Positions 40,258 through 49,928 of a stretch of 57,725 nt of DNA are shown here, piece after piece; the first letter of the stretch is position 1; each line of letters starts with the position of its first letter. Under the pieces are notes generated by a model, which searched no databases, was not told where the DNA came from, and saw only the letters and a program-made list of their open reading frames with translations. A program made the translations under genes and the position numbers. The stretch comes from Verrucomicrobiota bacterium (GTDB taxonomy: Bacteria > Verrucomicrobiota > Kiritimatiellia > CAIVKH01): positions 1-57,725 of the forward strand of contig JACKPT010000017.1 in NCBI GenBank assembly GCA_024233345.1. Direction: 5' to 3'.

Positions 40258-41133
40258 ATGCCGAGAATTGTACGTGGTGGACTGATTCAAGCGACTTCAA
40301 CCCATGACGGGGATGCCCCGTTGGCCGAGATCAAGAAGGCGATGATCGAGAAGCACATCGCGATGACCGAGGACGCCGCCAAGCAGGGGGTGCAGGTGCT
40401 GTGTTACCAGGAGATCTTTTACGGCCCCTATTTCTGTGCCGAGCAGAACATTCGCTGGTACGAGACGGCAGAGCGCATTCCCGACGGGCCGACGATTCAA
40501 CTGATGTGTGAAACGGCCAAGCGGTTGGGGATGGTGTTGGTGGTGCCGATTTATGAAGTGGACCTCCCCGGGGTGTATTACAACACCGCGGCGGTGATCG
40601 ATGCGGACGGAAAATACCTTGGCAAATATCGCAAGCATCACATTCCCCATTGCCAGCCGGGCTTCTGGGAGAAGTTCTATTTCAAGCCGGGGAATCTCGG
40701 GTATCCGGTGTTTGAAACCGCGGCCGGCAAAATCGGGGTGTACATCTGCTACGACCGCCACTTCCCCGAGGGGGCGCGCTGCCTGGGGCTCAATGGCGCG
40801 GAGATTGTGTTTAATCCGTCGGCCACGGTTGCCGGACTCAGTGAATACCTGTGGAAATTGGAGCAACCGGCGCATGCGGTGGCGAACCAGTACTATGTCG
40901 GGGCGATCAACCGGGTCGGGGTCGAGGCCCCGTGGAAGATCGGCGAGTTCTACGGGCAGTCGTATTTCTGCGATCCGCGCGGCCAGATGCTGAAGGTCGC
41001 CAGCCGCGATCAGGATGAACTGATCGTCGCGGACATGGATCTCGATGCGATTGTCGATGTCCGCAATACCTGGCAGTTTTTCCGCGATCGGCGTCCGGAA
41101 TCCTACGGGGCCATTTCCTCCACGGATCACTGA
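40258..41133 (+). CDS. pydC: Beta-ureidopropionase (nitrilase superfamily)
   Basis: The enzyme hydrolyses N-carbamoyl-beta-alanine (or N-carbamoyl-3-aminoisobutyrate) to the beta-amino acid, CO2 and ammonia. The 291-residue product has the nitrilase Glu-Lys-Cys triad: Glu in LCYQEIFYGPYFC, Lys in YLGKYRKHHIPH and Cys in GVYICYDRHFPEGAR. HIPHCQPGFWEKFYF is typical of beta-ureidopropionases rather than of N-carbamoylputrescine amidases. Its position at the head of a cluster with dihydropyrimidinase, PreT and PreA makes the substrate call firm. The next gene starts 7 bp after its stop. Confidence 0.9.
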   Translation: MPRIVRGGLIQATSTHDGDAPLAEIKKAMIEKHIAMTEDAAKQGVQVLCYQEIFYGPYFCAEQNIRWYETAERIPDGPTIQLMCETAKRLGMVLVVPIYEVDLPGVYYNTAAVIDADGKYLGKYRKHHIPHCQPGFWEKFYFKPGNLGYPVFETAAGKIGVYICYDRHFPEGARCLGLNGAEIVFNPSATVAGLSEYLWKLEQPAHAVANQYYVGAINRVGVEAPWKIGEFYGQSYFCDPRGQMLKVASRDQDELIVADMDLDAIVDVRNTWQFFRDRRPESYGAISSTDH

Positions 41134-41140
41134 TCGCCTG

Positions 41141-42634
41141 ATGAATCACGAACTCGCATCGGATCTGACCCCGGAGGAGCTTGTCTCGGTTCGGGATGGG
41201 CACCTGTATAATGACGACCTGGCCCCGGTGCGGTCGGATCAGCGCCGGTGGGGGACCAGGGATATTGCGTATTTGTGGGTGGGGATGTCCGTCTGCATCC
41301 CGACCTACATGCTGGCCAGCGGGTTGATCTCCAGCGGGATGAACTGGTGGCAGGCGATTCTCACCGTGACCCTGGGGAATCTGATTGTGCTGATTCCGAT
41401 GATTCTCAACGGTCACGCCGGCACCAAGTACGGGATCACCTTCCCGGTGTTTGCCCGGGCCGCGTTTGGCGTACGGGGTACCCACGTGGCCTCGGTGCTC
41501 CGGGCCCTGGTCGCGTGTGGCTGGTTCGGGATTCAGACATGGATCGGCGGGTTTGCCATTTACAAGCTGGCCCTGCTCCAGTGGCCCAGCCTGGCCGATA
41601 CGGCGGTGATCGGGCCGTTCAGTTCACCACACATCGAAGTCAACATCGCCCAGTTCATCTGCTTCCTGATTTTCTGGGCGGTGAATGTGGGGATTTTCTG
41701 GCGGGGCATGGAGAGCATCCGGGTGGTGGAGAACCTTGGAGCACCGCTGTTGATTGGGTTGGGGCTCGCCCTGTTGATCTGGGCCTACATCAAGGCCGAT
41801 GGTTTCGGGCCGATGCTTTCGCAGCCTTCGCAGTTCGAGACGGCGGGTGATTTCTGGAGGGTGTTCTTTCCGGGACTGACCGCGATGGTCGGATTCTGGG
41901 CGACCCTGTCCCTGAATATTCCGGACTTCACCCGGGAGGCGAAGAGCCAGAAGGACCAGGTGTTGGGCCAGTTTCTGGGTCTCAACACCACCATGCCCCT
42001 CTACGCCTTCATCGGGGTTGCCGTGACCAGCGCCACGCTGGTGATTTTTGGTGAAACCATCTGGGATCCGGTGGAGCTGTTGTCGCGGTTTGACCGGATT
42101 GGATTGATGATCATCTCCATGTTTGCCCTGACCCTTGCCACCCTGACCACGAATCTCGCCGCGAATGTGGTGGCCCCGTCCACCGCTTTCACCAACTTTT
42201 TCCCGCGTCATATCAGCATGCGGATGGGGGGCGTGCTGACCGGCCTGGTGGGCATCGTAATCATGCCGTGGAAGCTGGTGGCGGATCCCAGCGGCTATAT
42301 CTTCACCTGGCTGATCGGATATTCCGCCTTGCTGGGGCCGATCGGCGGTATTCTGGTCTGCGACTATTTTCTGATCCGCAAGACCAAGATGGATCTGGCC
42401 GGGCTGTACCGGGAGCAGGGGCCCTACACCTACACCCACGGCTTCAACCTCAAGGCGATGGCGGCGCTGGCGCTGGCGATTGCGCCGAATGTTCCCGGCT
42501 TCCTCACCCAGATCAAGCTGGTGCAGGCCGGGCCATTCTGGAGCGGCCTGTACCACTACGCGTGGTTTATCGGGTTTATCCTCGCCTTTGTGATTTATGC
42601 CGCATTGATGCGGACGAAAGAGAGCACACCATGA
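41141..42634 (+). CDS. NCS1-family nucleobase:cation symporter
   Basis: The ATG at 41141 (497 residues, MNHELASDLTPEELVSVRDG) is used because it starts the usual polar N-terminus 7 bp after pydC. About 12 membrane helices follow. NCS1 hallmarks are DIAYLWVGMSVCIPTYMLAS, LNGHAGTKYGITFPVFARAA, FGVRG and GWFGIQTWIGG. LSLNIPDFTREAKSQKDQ matches the loop conserved in uracil and allantoin permeases. Context makes uracil/thymine or dihydropyrimidine the likely cargo. The last four bases overlap the next ATG. Confidence 0.92.
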   Translation: MNHELASDLTPEELVSVRDGHLYNDDLAPVRSDQRRWGTRDIAYLWVGMSVCIPTYMLASGLISSGMNWWQAILTVTLGNLIVLIPMILNGHAGTKYGITFPVFARAAFGVRGTHVASVLRALVACGWFGIQTWIGGFAIYKLALLQWPSLADTAVIGPFSSPHIEVNIAQFICFLIFWAVNVGIFWRGMESIRVVENLGAPLLIGLGLALLIWAYIKADGFGPMLSQPSQFETAGDFWRVFFPGLTAMVGFWATLSLNIPDFTREAKSQKDQVLGQFLGLNTTMPLYAFIGVAVTSATLVIFGETIWDPVELLSRFDRIGLMIISMFALTLATLTTNLAANVVAPSTAFTNFFPRHISMRMGGVLTGLVGIVIMPWKLVADPSGYIFTWLIGYSALLGPIGGILVCDYFLIRKTKMDLAGLYREQGPYTYTHGFNLKAMAALALAIAPNVPGFLTQIKLVQAGPFWSGLYHYAWFIGFILAFVIYAALMRTKESTP

Positions 42635-43983
42635 AGCAGCCAGTTCTGCCCCCCTATGACCATCAACCGCAACCCTACACCGGGCAATCGTTCGACGAAG
42701 TACTCGCGAAACGGCAGCAGTACCTGAATCCCGGACTGTTCCTGTATTACAAGAAGCCGATCATGATTGTTGAGGGCTCGATGCAGTACCTCTATGACCA
42801 GACCGGACGTCGGTATCTCGATGCCTTTGGCGGCATTGTCACGGTCAGTGTCGGCCATGCCCATCCGGAAATTGTCGCGGCGGCGGATGCCCAGATGAAG
42901 AAGATCTCCCACACCACCACGATTTACCTGAACCCGGTGATCGCGGACTATGCGGAAAAACTGGCCTCGACCCTGCCCGGGGATCTGCGCTGCTGCTATT
43001 TTGTCAATTCCGGTTCGGAAGCGAATGACCTCGCACTGCTGATGGCGCGGTTGTACACCGGCAACTACGATGTGGTCGCGCTGCGCAACGCCTATCATGG
43101 CGGGGTGGCTTCAACCATGGCCCTGACCTCGCACCATACCTGGAAGTTCAACATCCCGCATTCGTTCGGCATTCATCACGCGCGCAATGCCGATCCTTAT
43201 CGTGGTCCGTGGGGCCGGGACGATCCCGAGGCGGGTAAAAAATATGCGGCAGAAATCCAGGAGTTGATCCGCTATGCAACATCGGGCCGGGTTGCGGCCT
43301 TCTTTGCCGAGTCGATCCAGGGCGTCGGCGGGGTGGTGGAGTTTCCCAAGGGATACCTGAAGGAAGCCTATCGTATTGTGCGCGAGGCGGGCGGGGTGTG
43401 TATTGCCGACGAAGTCCAGGCCGGGTTTGGCCGTACCGGGGAAAAATTCTGGGGTTTCGAAACCCAGGATGTGATTCCGGACATTGTGACCATGGCCAAG
43501 AGCATCGGCAATGGCGCGCCGCTGGCTGCGGTGGTGACCACCCCGGAGATCGCCGCCACGATCAAGGAGCGCATCCACTTCAATACCTTCGGTGGCAATC
43601 CGGTTTCCTGCACGATCGGAAAGACGGTGCTCGATATCATCGAGCGGGATGGCCTGCAGCAGCGCTGCGGCGCATTGGGAACCAAGCTGCTGGCGGGATT
43701 CCGTGATCTGCAGAAGAAGCATCCGTCGATCGGAGACGTCCGCGGCAAGGGGTTGATGGTGGGGATGGAGATGGTCAAGGACCACGGCACCAAGGAGCCG
43801 GCCAGTGAGTTGACCGCGAAGGTGTTTGAGACCGCCAAGGACCTGGGGGCGTTGATTGGTAAGGGAGGGCTGCACGGCAACATCATTCGGATCACCCCCC
43901 CGATGTGCATCACCGAGGCGGATGTGGACTTTCTGCTCGAGGTGCTGGATCTTTCGTTCACGGAAGCCGAGGCCGCCTCATGA
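42631..43983 (+). CDS. Class III aminotransferase (AGXT2-like; beta-alanine/3-aminoisobutyrate:pyruvate)
   Basis: The 450-residue PLP enzyme starts at the ATG that overlaps the permease stop. Conserved blocks are YLDAFGGIVTVSVGHAHPEI, YFVNSGSEANDLALLMAR, AYHGGVASTMALT, CIADEVQAGFGRTGE and the PLP-lysine segment IVTMAKSIGNGAPLAAVV. The closest named type is AGXT2, which uses pyruvate as amino acceptor. In this setting it would turn beta-alanine into malonate semialdehyde and 3-aminoisobutyrate into methylmalonate semialdehyde, giving alanine. The neighbouring alanine dehydrogenase would recycle that alanine. Confidence 0.88.
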   Translation: MKQPVLPPYDHQPQPYTGQSFDEVLAKRQQYLNPGLFLYYKKPIMIVEGSMQYLYDQTGRRYLDAFGGIVTVSVGHAHPEIVAAADAQMKKISHTTTIYLNPVIADYAEKLASTLPGDLRCCYFVNSGSEANDLALLMARLYTGNYDVVALRNAYHGGVASTMALTSHHTWKFNIPHSFGIHHARNADPYRGPWGRDDPEAGKKYAAEIQELIRYATSGRVAAFFAESIQGVGGVVEFPKGYLKEAYRIVREAGGVCIADEVQAGFGRTGEKFWGFETQDVIPDIVTMAKSIGNGAPLAAVVTTPEIAATIKERIHFNTFGGNPVSCTIGKTVLDIIERDGLQQRCGALGTKLLAGFRDLQKKHPSIGDVRGKGLMVGMEMVKDHGTKEPASELTAKVFETAKDLGALIGKGGLHGNIIRITPPMCITEADVDFLLEVLDLSFTEAEAAS

Positions 43984-45077
43984 AGATCGGGATTCCCGCC
44001 GAGGTCAAGGTCAAGGAAAACCGGGTGGCCTGCACCCCGGCCGGCGCCCGCATGCTGGTGCAGGACGGTCACACCGTGCTGGTTCAGAAGGGCGCGGGCA
44101 ATGGCGCGGGCTTCACCGATGACCAGTATCTCCAGGGCGGGGCGAAGCTGGTGGAGACTGCGGCGGATGCGTGGGGCGCAGATCTGGTGATCAAGGTCAA
44201 GGAGCCGGTGGCATCGGAATATGGATTTCTTCGCGACGATCTGTTGTTGTTCACCTATCTGCATCTTGCCGCCGACAAGCCACTCACCGAAGCGCTCTGT
44301 GCGGCCGGGACCACGGCGATTGCCTACGAGACCGTACAGGTGGGGCGCCGGTTGCCGTTGCTGGAGCCGATGAGTGAAATTGCCGGTCGGATGAGCGCGC
44401 TGATGGGGGCCTTTTACCTGAGCAAGGCCCAGGGTGGAAAAGGGGTCTTGCTGGGCGGGGTGCCCGGGGTGCTGCCGGGCAATGTACTGATTATCGGCGG
44501 GGGCACCGCGGGTATCAATGCCGGGCGAGTGGCTGCCGGGATTGGCGCTGAGGTTACCATTCTCGAAGTGGATCTGGAGCAGATGCGGTTCCTCGATATC
44601 AGTCTCAACGGAGCCGCCCACACCCTGTACTCCAACGAGCAGAACCTGCTCGAAATGCTGCCGAGTGTCGATCTGCTCATCGGGGCGGTATTGCTGCCGG
44701 GCGCGAAGGCACCCAAGTTGATCAAGCGTGAGTTTCTCCGGGTGATGAAGCCGGGCGCGGTGTTTGTCGACATTGCCATCGACCAGGGCGGTTGTGCGGA
44801 AACCTCCCGGGCCACCACCCATGAGAACCCCGTCTACATGGAGGAGGAAACCCTCCATTACTGTGTGGCCAACATGCCGGGAGCCTACGCGCGTACCGCC
44901 ACCCAGGCCCTGACCAACGCGACCATCCCCTACGCCCAGAAGATAGCCAACCTCGGATTCAGTGCCGCCCTCGAACAGATTCCCGCGCTTCGTCCGGGGG
45001 TGAACACCTACCACGGCCAGGTGGTGTACAAGGCGGTGGCGGATGCTCACGGGATGACCGCAGGAGAGATTGGATAG
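43980..45077 (+). CDS. ald: Alanine dehydrogenase
   Basis: The 365-residue NAD enzyme starts at the ATG that overlaps the aminotransferase stop by 4 bp. MKIGIPAEVKVKENRVACTP and GAGNGAGFTDDQY open it. LIIGGGTAGINAGRVAAGIG-type sequence is the dinucleotide fold, and LLLFTYLHLAADKPLTEAL carries the active-site His. Alanine is oxidised to pyruvate, ammonia and NADH. Placed right after an alanine-forming transaminase, it closes the amino-group cycle and releases ammonia. Confidence 0.93.
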   Translation: MKIGIPAEVKVKENRVACTPAGARMLVQDGHTVLVQKGAGNGAGFTDDQYLQGGAKLVETAADAWGADLVIKVKEPVASEYGFLRDDLLLFTYLHLAADKPLTEALCAAGTTAIAYETVQVGRRLPLLEPMSEIAGRMSALMGAFYLSKAQGGKGVLLGGVPGVLPGNVLIIGGGTAGINAGRVAAGIGAEVTILEVDLEQMRFLDISLNGAAHTLYSNEQNLLEMLPSVDLLIGAVLLPGAKAPKLIKREFLRVMKPGAVFVDIAIDQGGCAETSRATTHENPVYMEEETLHYCVANMPGAYARTATQALTNATIPYAQKIANLGFSAALEQIPALRPGVNTYHGQVVYKAVADAHGMTAGEIG

Positions 45078-45230
45078 CATGACCGGGACCATGCGATGAG
45101 TCCAGTTGTGATGAAAACAGAAACCCTGATCGTGAGAGATGGCTCACGGTTCGCGAGGAATGACCATGCTTCGGGGTAGGGTTCAGCGTCCCGCTGAACC
45201 GTGAATCCGCAAAAAGACAGGACATAAGCC
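45078..45230. repeat. Intergenic hairpin repeat (GGTTCAGCG family), copy 1
   Basis: GGTTCAGCG (45180-45188) and CGCTGAACC (45192-45200) form a hairpin with a 3-nt loop. GGCTCACGGTTCGC lies before it. The same two elements in the same order, with longer loops, occur after prpC at 53370-53464. It probably is a dispersed palindromic repeat placed inside the operon. Confidence 0.65.
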
Positions 45231-46694
45231 ATGACAAGACAAAGACGAACGGATCAGGAAACGGCAGCGAGAATGATGGCGGACATCGAGCCCGCCTATA
45301 CCGACCAGCAGGCGCAGGTGGAGGCCGACCGGTGTCTTTATTGTTTTGATGCGCCCTGCATCATGGCCTGCCCGACCGGGATTGACATCCCCGCGTTCAT
45401 CAAAAAGATTGCCGTCCAGAACAACCGCGGCGCGGCCCGGACCATTTTGTCCTCGAACATACTCGGGGCAAGTTGCGCCCGGGTGTGTCCGACCACCGTG
45501 TTGTGCGAAGGGGCCTGTGTCCTGCAGGACCGGGATCAGAAACCAATCAAGATCGGCCGTCTGCAGCGGTATGCCACCGACGCGGTGGCGGGGAAGGAAG
45601 CCTCGTTGCTGGAGAAACCGGCGGCCGCTACCGGGAAAAAAGTCGCGGTGATTGGTGGTGGTCCGGCCGGGCTGGGGTGTGCCGCAGAAATGGCCCGGCT
45701 GGGTCATGCGGTGACCATTTTCGAGCGAAGGCCCGAAGCGGGCGGCCTGAACACCTATGGCATTGCCTATTACAAGCTGACTCCGGAGGTGAGTCTCGAC
45801 GAGGTCGAGGTGGTCAAGAGCCTCGGGGTGGAGATCCGGTGCGGGGTCGAGGTGGGAGTTGATCTTCCGATGGCGGATCTGCAGAAGGACTATGACGCAG
45901 TCTTTCTGGGGGTCGGGCTGGGCCATACCTACACCCTGGGGATACCCGGGGAGGATTTACCCGAAGTGATGGAGGCGCTCGCATTCATCGAGGAGATCCA
46001 CACCCAGCCGTTGCACGAGGTTGCAGTGGGCGAGCATGTCGTGGTGATCGGCTGTGGCAACACTGCAATCGACGCGGTGACCCAGGCCAAGCGTCTCGGC
46101 GCAACCTCCGCGACCATTGTCTATCGGCGCGGGGAGAAGGATATGCCTGCGTATGCCTACGAGTATGAAATCGCCAAGGCCGATGGCTGCGGGTTTGTCT
46201 TTCATGCCGCTCCGGTTGAGGTCCTCGGCGAATCGTCGGTGACTGGCCTGAAGGTGATCCGCACTGAGCCGGATGCCGAAGGCCGGGCCCGTCCCGTACC
46301 CGGTTCGGAATCGGTAATCCCCTGCGATATGGTGATCAAGGCTCTGGGCCAGGAAAAGCAGGTCCAGATGCTGCAAACCCTCCTGCCGGATCTGGCGTTG
46401 GATGCCAAGGGCCGGGTGGTCCGCGACGAAAAGACAGGACAAACCAGTGTGCCCGGGGTGTTTGCCGGCGGGGATGCCGCCAATGGGGGGCGGGAAGTGG
46501 TCAATGCCGTGGCGGAAGGCAAGAAAGCAGCCCGGGGTATTCATGCGGCACTGTGCGGTGACGCGGTGGAAGGTCCGGTGCAACATACCCGGGTCGGTGT
46601 GCCGGGAAGTAAACCGGTGGGCTCGGGCCTCGATCGGCCGGTGCGGGTGCCGGAAGCAGAGGCGGAATATTATGCCGCGAAAGGAGAACGATAA
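45231..46694 (+). CDS. preT: NAD-dependent dihydropyrimidine dehydrogenase, small (PreT) subunit
   Basis: PreT passes electrons between NAD(H) and PreA for reduction of uracil and thymine. The 487-residue product starts with cysteine clusters for [4Fe-4S] centres (CLYCFDAPCIMACP, SCARVCPTTVLCEGAC). An FAD fold (KVAVIGGGPAGLGCAAEMAR) and an NAD fold (VVVIGCGNTAIDAVTQAKRL) follow. GVFAGGDAANGGREVVNAVA is the late FAD motif. It resembles glutamate synthase beta-type flavoproteins, but the partner preA two bases downstream fixes the assignment. Confidence 0.93.
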   Translation: MTRQRRTDQETAARMMADIEPAYTDQQAQVEADRCLYCFDAPCIMACPTGIDIPAFIKKIAVQNNRGAARTILSSNILGASCARVCPTTVLCEGACVLQDRDQKPIKIGRLQRYATDAVAGKEASLLEKPAAATGKKVAVIGGGPAGLGCAAEMARLGHAVTIFERRPEAGGLNTYGIAYYKLTPEVSLDEVEVVKSLGVEIRCGVEVGVDLPMADLQKDYDAVFLGVGLGHTYTLGIPGEDLPEVMEALAFIEEIHTQPLHEVAVGEHVVVIGCGNTAIDAVTQAKRLGATSATIVYRRGEKDMPAYAYEYEIAKADGCGFVFHAAPVEVLGESSVTGLKVIRTEPDAEGRARPVPGSESVIPCDMVIKALGQEKQVQMLQTLLPDLALDAKGRVVRDEKTGQTSVPGVFAGGDAANGGREVVNAVAEGKKAARGIHAALCGDAVEGPVQHTRVGVPGSKPVGSGLDRPVRVPEAEAEYYAAKGER

Positions 46695-46696
46695 TC

Positions 46697-48007
46697 ATGG
46701 CTGACTTATCCATTAATCTCGCAGGAATCCGTTCTCCCAATCCGTTCTGGGTGGCTTCGGCACCGCCCTCGAACACTGCCTACCAGTGTCACCGGGCTTT
46801 TGAAGCGGGGTGGGGCGGGGTGGTCTGGAAGACCATCGGCGACCCAATCGTGAATGTCAGTTCCCGCTATTCGTCCCACAATGTCGGGGGGATGCGGATG
46901 GTCGGATTCAACAATATCGAGCTGATCAGCGACCGGTCGATCGAGGTGAATTTCAAGGAAATCAAGGAGTGCAAGGAGCGGTGGCCGGATCGGGCGGTGA
47001 TTGCCTCCCTGATGACCGATACCCGGGAGAACTGGCACGACATGATGAAACGGGCCCGCGACGCCGGAGCCGACGGGGTGGAGCTGAATTTTGGTTGTCC
47101 CCACGGGATGTGCGAGCGCGGTATGGGATCGGCGGTCGGCCAGAACCCCGACGTCATCGAGACAATTGTCGGTTGGGTCATGGAGGCGGCGGAGATTCCC
47201 GTGATCGTCAAGCTGACCCCGAATATCACCGACATCACCCAGCCCGCGCGGGCGGCCAAGCGGGCCGGGGCGGATGCCATTTCGATGATCAATACCATCA
47301 ACAGTGTGACCCAGGTCGATCTTGACCGGTTGGTGCCGGAGCCCTATGTGGATGGCAAAAGTGCCCATGGGGGTTATTGCGGTCCGGCGGTCAAGCCGAT
47401 TGCCCTCAACATGGTGCATTCGTGCGCGGCCGATCCGGATGTGCAATTGCCCATTTCCGGTATCGGGGGCATTGGCAACTGGCGGGATGCTGCGGAATTC
47501 ATCGCGCTGGGTTCCACCAGTGTGCAGGTCTGCACCGCGATCATGCATTACGGTTTCCGGATCGTGGAGGATATGATCGACGGCCTGTCCAATTATCTCG
47601 ATGACAAGGGCATGGACTCGGTCAATGAGCTGTGCGGCAAGGCGGTCAAGGTCGTGGACCGGTGGGAAACCCTGAACCTCAATTACAAACGCATCGCCTC
47701 GATTGATTACGATAAATGTATCGGGTGCAACCTGTGTTATGTCGCCTGTGAGGATGGTGCCCATCAGGCGATCGCTTTGACTGAGGCCGGTGAGCGGGGT
47801 CTCGGTCCCGGGCGACTGCCCGGCAAACCGATTCCCGAGATTAAGGACGAGGAATGTGTCGGATGCAATCTGTGTTCGATCGTCTGTCCGGTAGACCAGT
47901 GCATCACCATGGTGGATGTCGATACCGGAAAGCCGCCGATGACGTGGAAAGAGTACCAGGAGAAGTTGGCGAGTGGTGAGATGAAACCCATTCCCGCCCA
48001 CCCTTGA
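46697..48007 (+). CDS. preA: NAD-dependent dihydropyrimidine dehydrogenase, large (PreA) subunit
   Basis: PreA is the catalytic FMN subunit. AGIRSPNPFWVASAPPS opens a TIM barrel. ELNFGCPHGMCERGMGSAVG carries the active-site Cys of dihydropyrimidine dehydrogenases, and NTINSVTQVDLDRL and KSAHGGYCGPAVKPIAL bind substrate. The C-terminal ~80 residues hold two [4Fe-4S] motifs, CIGCNLCYVACEDGAHQ and CVGCNLCSIVCPVDQC. The 436-residue length is usual. AAGGAGAA precedes the ATG. Confidence 0.95.
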   Translation: MADLSINLAGIRSPNPFWVASAPPSNTAYQCHRAFEAGWGGVVWKTIGDPIVNVSSRYSSHNVGGMRMVGFNNIELISDRSIEVNFKEIKECKERWPDRAVIASLMTDTRENWHDMMKRARDAGADGVELNFGCPHGMCERGMGSAVGQNPDVIETIVGWVMEAAEIPVIVKLTPNITDITQPARAAKRAGADAISMINTINSVTQVDLDRLVPEPYVDGKSAHGGYCGPAVKPIALNMVHSCAADPDVQLPISGIGGIGNWRDAAEFIALGSTSVQVCTAIMHYGFRIVEDMIDGLSNYLDDKGMDSVNELCGKAVKVVDRWETLNLNYKRIASIDYDKCIGCNLCYVACEDGAHQAIALTEAGERGLGPGRLPGKPIPEIKDEECVGCNLCSIVCPVDQCITMVDVDTGKPPMTWKEYQEKLASGEMKPIPAHP

Positions 48008-48134
48008 GATAAGGCTGGGATCAGGGAACCACAGAGAACACAGAGAGCACGGAGACATTGGGAGAGAGTAGGGCACGGGGTGGAATCTCTGCGTCCTCTG
48101 TGGTTTTCAATCTGCAATAGAATAGGAGCAAAGC
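48008..48134. repeat. Intergenic palindromic repeat (ACCACAGAG family)
   Basis: ACCACAGAGAACACAGAGAG is answered about 70 bp later by CTCTGCGTCCTCTGTGGT, so the ends pair. This kind of CACAGAG repeat is widespread between genes in many bacterial genomes. It separates preA from mmsA; AGGAG before 48135 is the ribosome site of the next gene. Confidence 0.65.
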
Positions 48135-49634
48135 ATGAGCGCGAAGACGATTCAGCCAGTACCGATTTTGATCGGACATGAGTGGACGGTGCCCGAGACA
48201 TCCACCACCACCCCGGTGCATAACCCTTCCACCGGCGATGTGATCGCCCGGACCCCAATGTGCGGGGCCGAGGTCGTCGACCGGGTGGTGAAGAATGCCC
48301 ATGCGGCCTTTGCCGAATGGTCGGAAACACCGCATATCGAGAGGGCCCGGGTGCTGTTCCGGTACAAGATGTTGCTCGAGGACCACTTCGAGGCGTTGGC
48401 CGCCTTGATCACCCGGGAGCATGGCAAGACGCTGGTGGAAGCCCGGGGGGATATTCGCCGCGGGATCGAAGTGGTGGAGTATGCCTGCAGCATTCCCGAG
48501 CTGATGAAGGGGGAGGTGTTGGAAAATATTGCCCGGGGGATCGATTGCGAAATGGTCAAGCAACCCCTCGGGGTTTGTGTGGGAATCTGCCCCTACAATT
48601 TTCCGGCCCTGGTTCCGATGTGGATGTATCCCATGGCGATTGCCTGCGGAAACACCTTTGTCCTGAAGCCGAGCGAAAAGGTCCCCCTGACCGGCATCCG
48701 GTTGATTGAGTTATTGATTGAGGCGGGAATGCCTCCGGGGGTGTTGAATGTGGTCCACGGCGGACGCGAGTGCGTGGACGCGCTGTTGACTCATCCGCTG
48801 GTGCGAGCGATTTCCTTTGTCGGCTCCTCGCCGGTGGCCAAGTACATTTACGAGACCGGGATCAAAAACGGCAAACGGGTTCAAGCGGCCGGCGGGGCCA
48901 AGAATTATGTCTTTATTATGCCGGATGCGGATATTGACAATACCGTCAACGGCCTGACGGATGCCGCATTCGGATGTGCGGGGCAGCGCTGTATGGCCGG
49001 TTCGACCGCAGTGACCATCGGCAAGGCGGCGGACCGGTTGCTCGGTCCCCTGACCGAACGGGTGGCCTCGATCAAGGTGGGGCCGACCGACCGGATTCCC
49101 GGTGGTCAGCTCGGAGCGGTGATCAGTCCCCAGCACCGGGACCGGGTGCTTTCCCTGCTGGCGAACAGCGAGAAAGAGGGCGCCTCCCTGGCTCTGGATG
49201 GGCGGGCGATCCAAGTACCGGAAGAGCCGGGTGGCTTTTATCTCGGCCCATCGATTGTGGATCAGGTGGTGCCAGGCATGGAGATCGCCCGCGAGGAGGT
49301 GTTCGGACCGGTTCTCAATGTGATGCGGTTCGATGACTTCGAAACCGCGATCGAAATGGCGTCCAATACCGCGTTTGGAAATGGCGCATGCATCTATACC
49401 CAGTCCGGCAAAGCGGCCCGGGAATTCAAGCACCGGGCCAAGGCGGGGATGATCGGGATCAATGTCGGGGTACCCGCGCCACTGGCCTACTTTCCATTTG
49501 CCGGCTGGGACTATTCCTTCTTCGGGGACCTGCATTTACAGGGACGGGAAAGCGTCCTGTTCTTCACCCGGCACAAAGTCACCACTTCCCGCTGGTTCAG
49601 CTTCGGGGAAGGGGATGTCTGGCACAAGGAATGA
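48135..49634 (+). CDS. mmsA: (Methyl)malonate-semialdehyde dehydrogenase, CoA-acylating
   Basis: The 499-residue aldehyde dehydrogenase has VGICPYNFPALVPMWMYPMA, FVLKPSEKVPLTG and the NAD loop FVGSSPVAKYIYE. The catalytic Cys lies in FGCAGQRCMAGST. The GQRCMA block and the NYxFIMPDAD segment are characteristic of MmsA, which uses CoA and releases CO2 instead of making a free acid. It would convert malonate semialdehyde to acetyl-CoA and methylmalonate semialdehyde to propionyl-CoA, linking the pyrimidine genes to the prp genes downstream. Confidence 0.93.
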   Translation: MSAKTIQPVPILIGHEWTVPETSTTTPVHNPSTGDVIARTPMCGAEVVDRVVKNAHAAFAEWSETPHIERARVLFRYKMLLEDHFEALAALITREHGKTLVEARGDIRRGIEVVEYACSIPELMKGEVLENIARGIDCEMVKQPLGVCVGICPYNFPALVPMWMYPMAIACGNTFVLKPSEKVPLTGIRLIELLIEAGMPPGVLNVVHGGRECVDALLTHPLVRAISFVGSSPVAKYIYETGIKNGKRVQAAGGAKNYVFIMPDADIDNTVNGLTDAAFGCAGQRCMAGSTAVTIGKAADRLLGPLTERVASIKVGPTDRIPGGQLGAVISPQHRDRVLSLLANSEKEGASLALDGRAIQVPEEPGGFYLGPSIVDQVVPGMEIAREEVFGPVLNVMRFDDFETAIEMASNTAFGNGACIYTQSGKAAREFKHRAKAGMIGINVGVPAPLAYFPFAGWDYSFFGDLHLQGRESVLFFTRHKVTTSRWFSFGEGDVWHKE

Positions 49635-49928
49635 TGAGATTACCCGCCGAGGCGCGGAGCATGATGAAACTCACGATCACACGGTGCGTAACTGGACTCG
49701 AAGAATGACTCCTCTGCGCCCCCGCGCCTCTGCGGGAAACTTCTTGTCATGATGATGGCTAAAAGAATGAATGCTTGTGGAAACGAAATGATTGATAATC
49801 GCGCAGAGGCGCCGAGGCGCGGAGCATGATGAAACTCACGATCACACGGTGCGTGAACGGACTCGAAGAATGACTCCTCTGCGCCACCGCGCCTCTGCGG
49901 GAGAATGAATGAAAGAAAGGAGCTAGAC
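49635..49928. repeat. Two tandem copies of a ~95-bp intergenic repeat
   Basis: CCGAGGCGCGGAGCATGATG, AAACTCACGATCACACGGTG, GACTCGAAGAATGACTCC and GCGCCTCTGCGGGA occur at about 49648-49738 and again at 49810-49906, with few differences. Each copy has pairing ends (GAGGCGC...GCGCCTC). It is a GCAGAGGCG-type dispersed repeat. AAGGAG at its right edge serves the next gene. Confidence 0.75.

Noticed and set aside
43368..45092. A 574-codon open frame antisense to the aminotransferase and ald
   Set aside because: Product is proline/histidine/glycine-rich with no domain, and both sense genes are certain.
46706..48076. A 456-codon open frame antisense to preA
   Set aside because: Shadow of a firmly identified gene.
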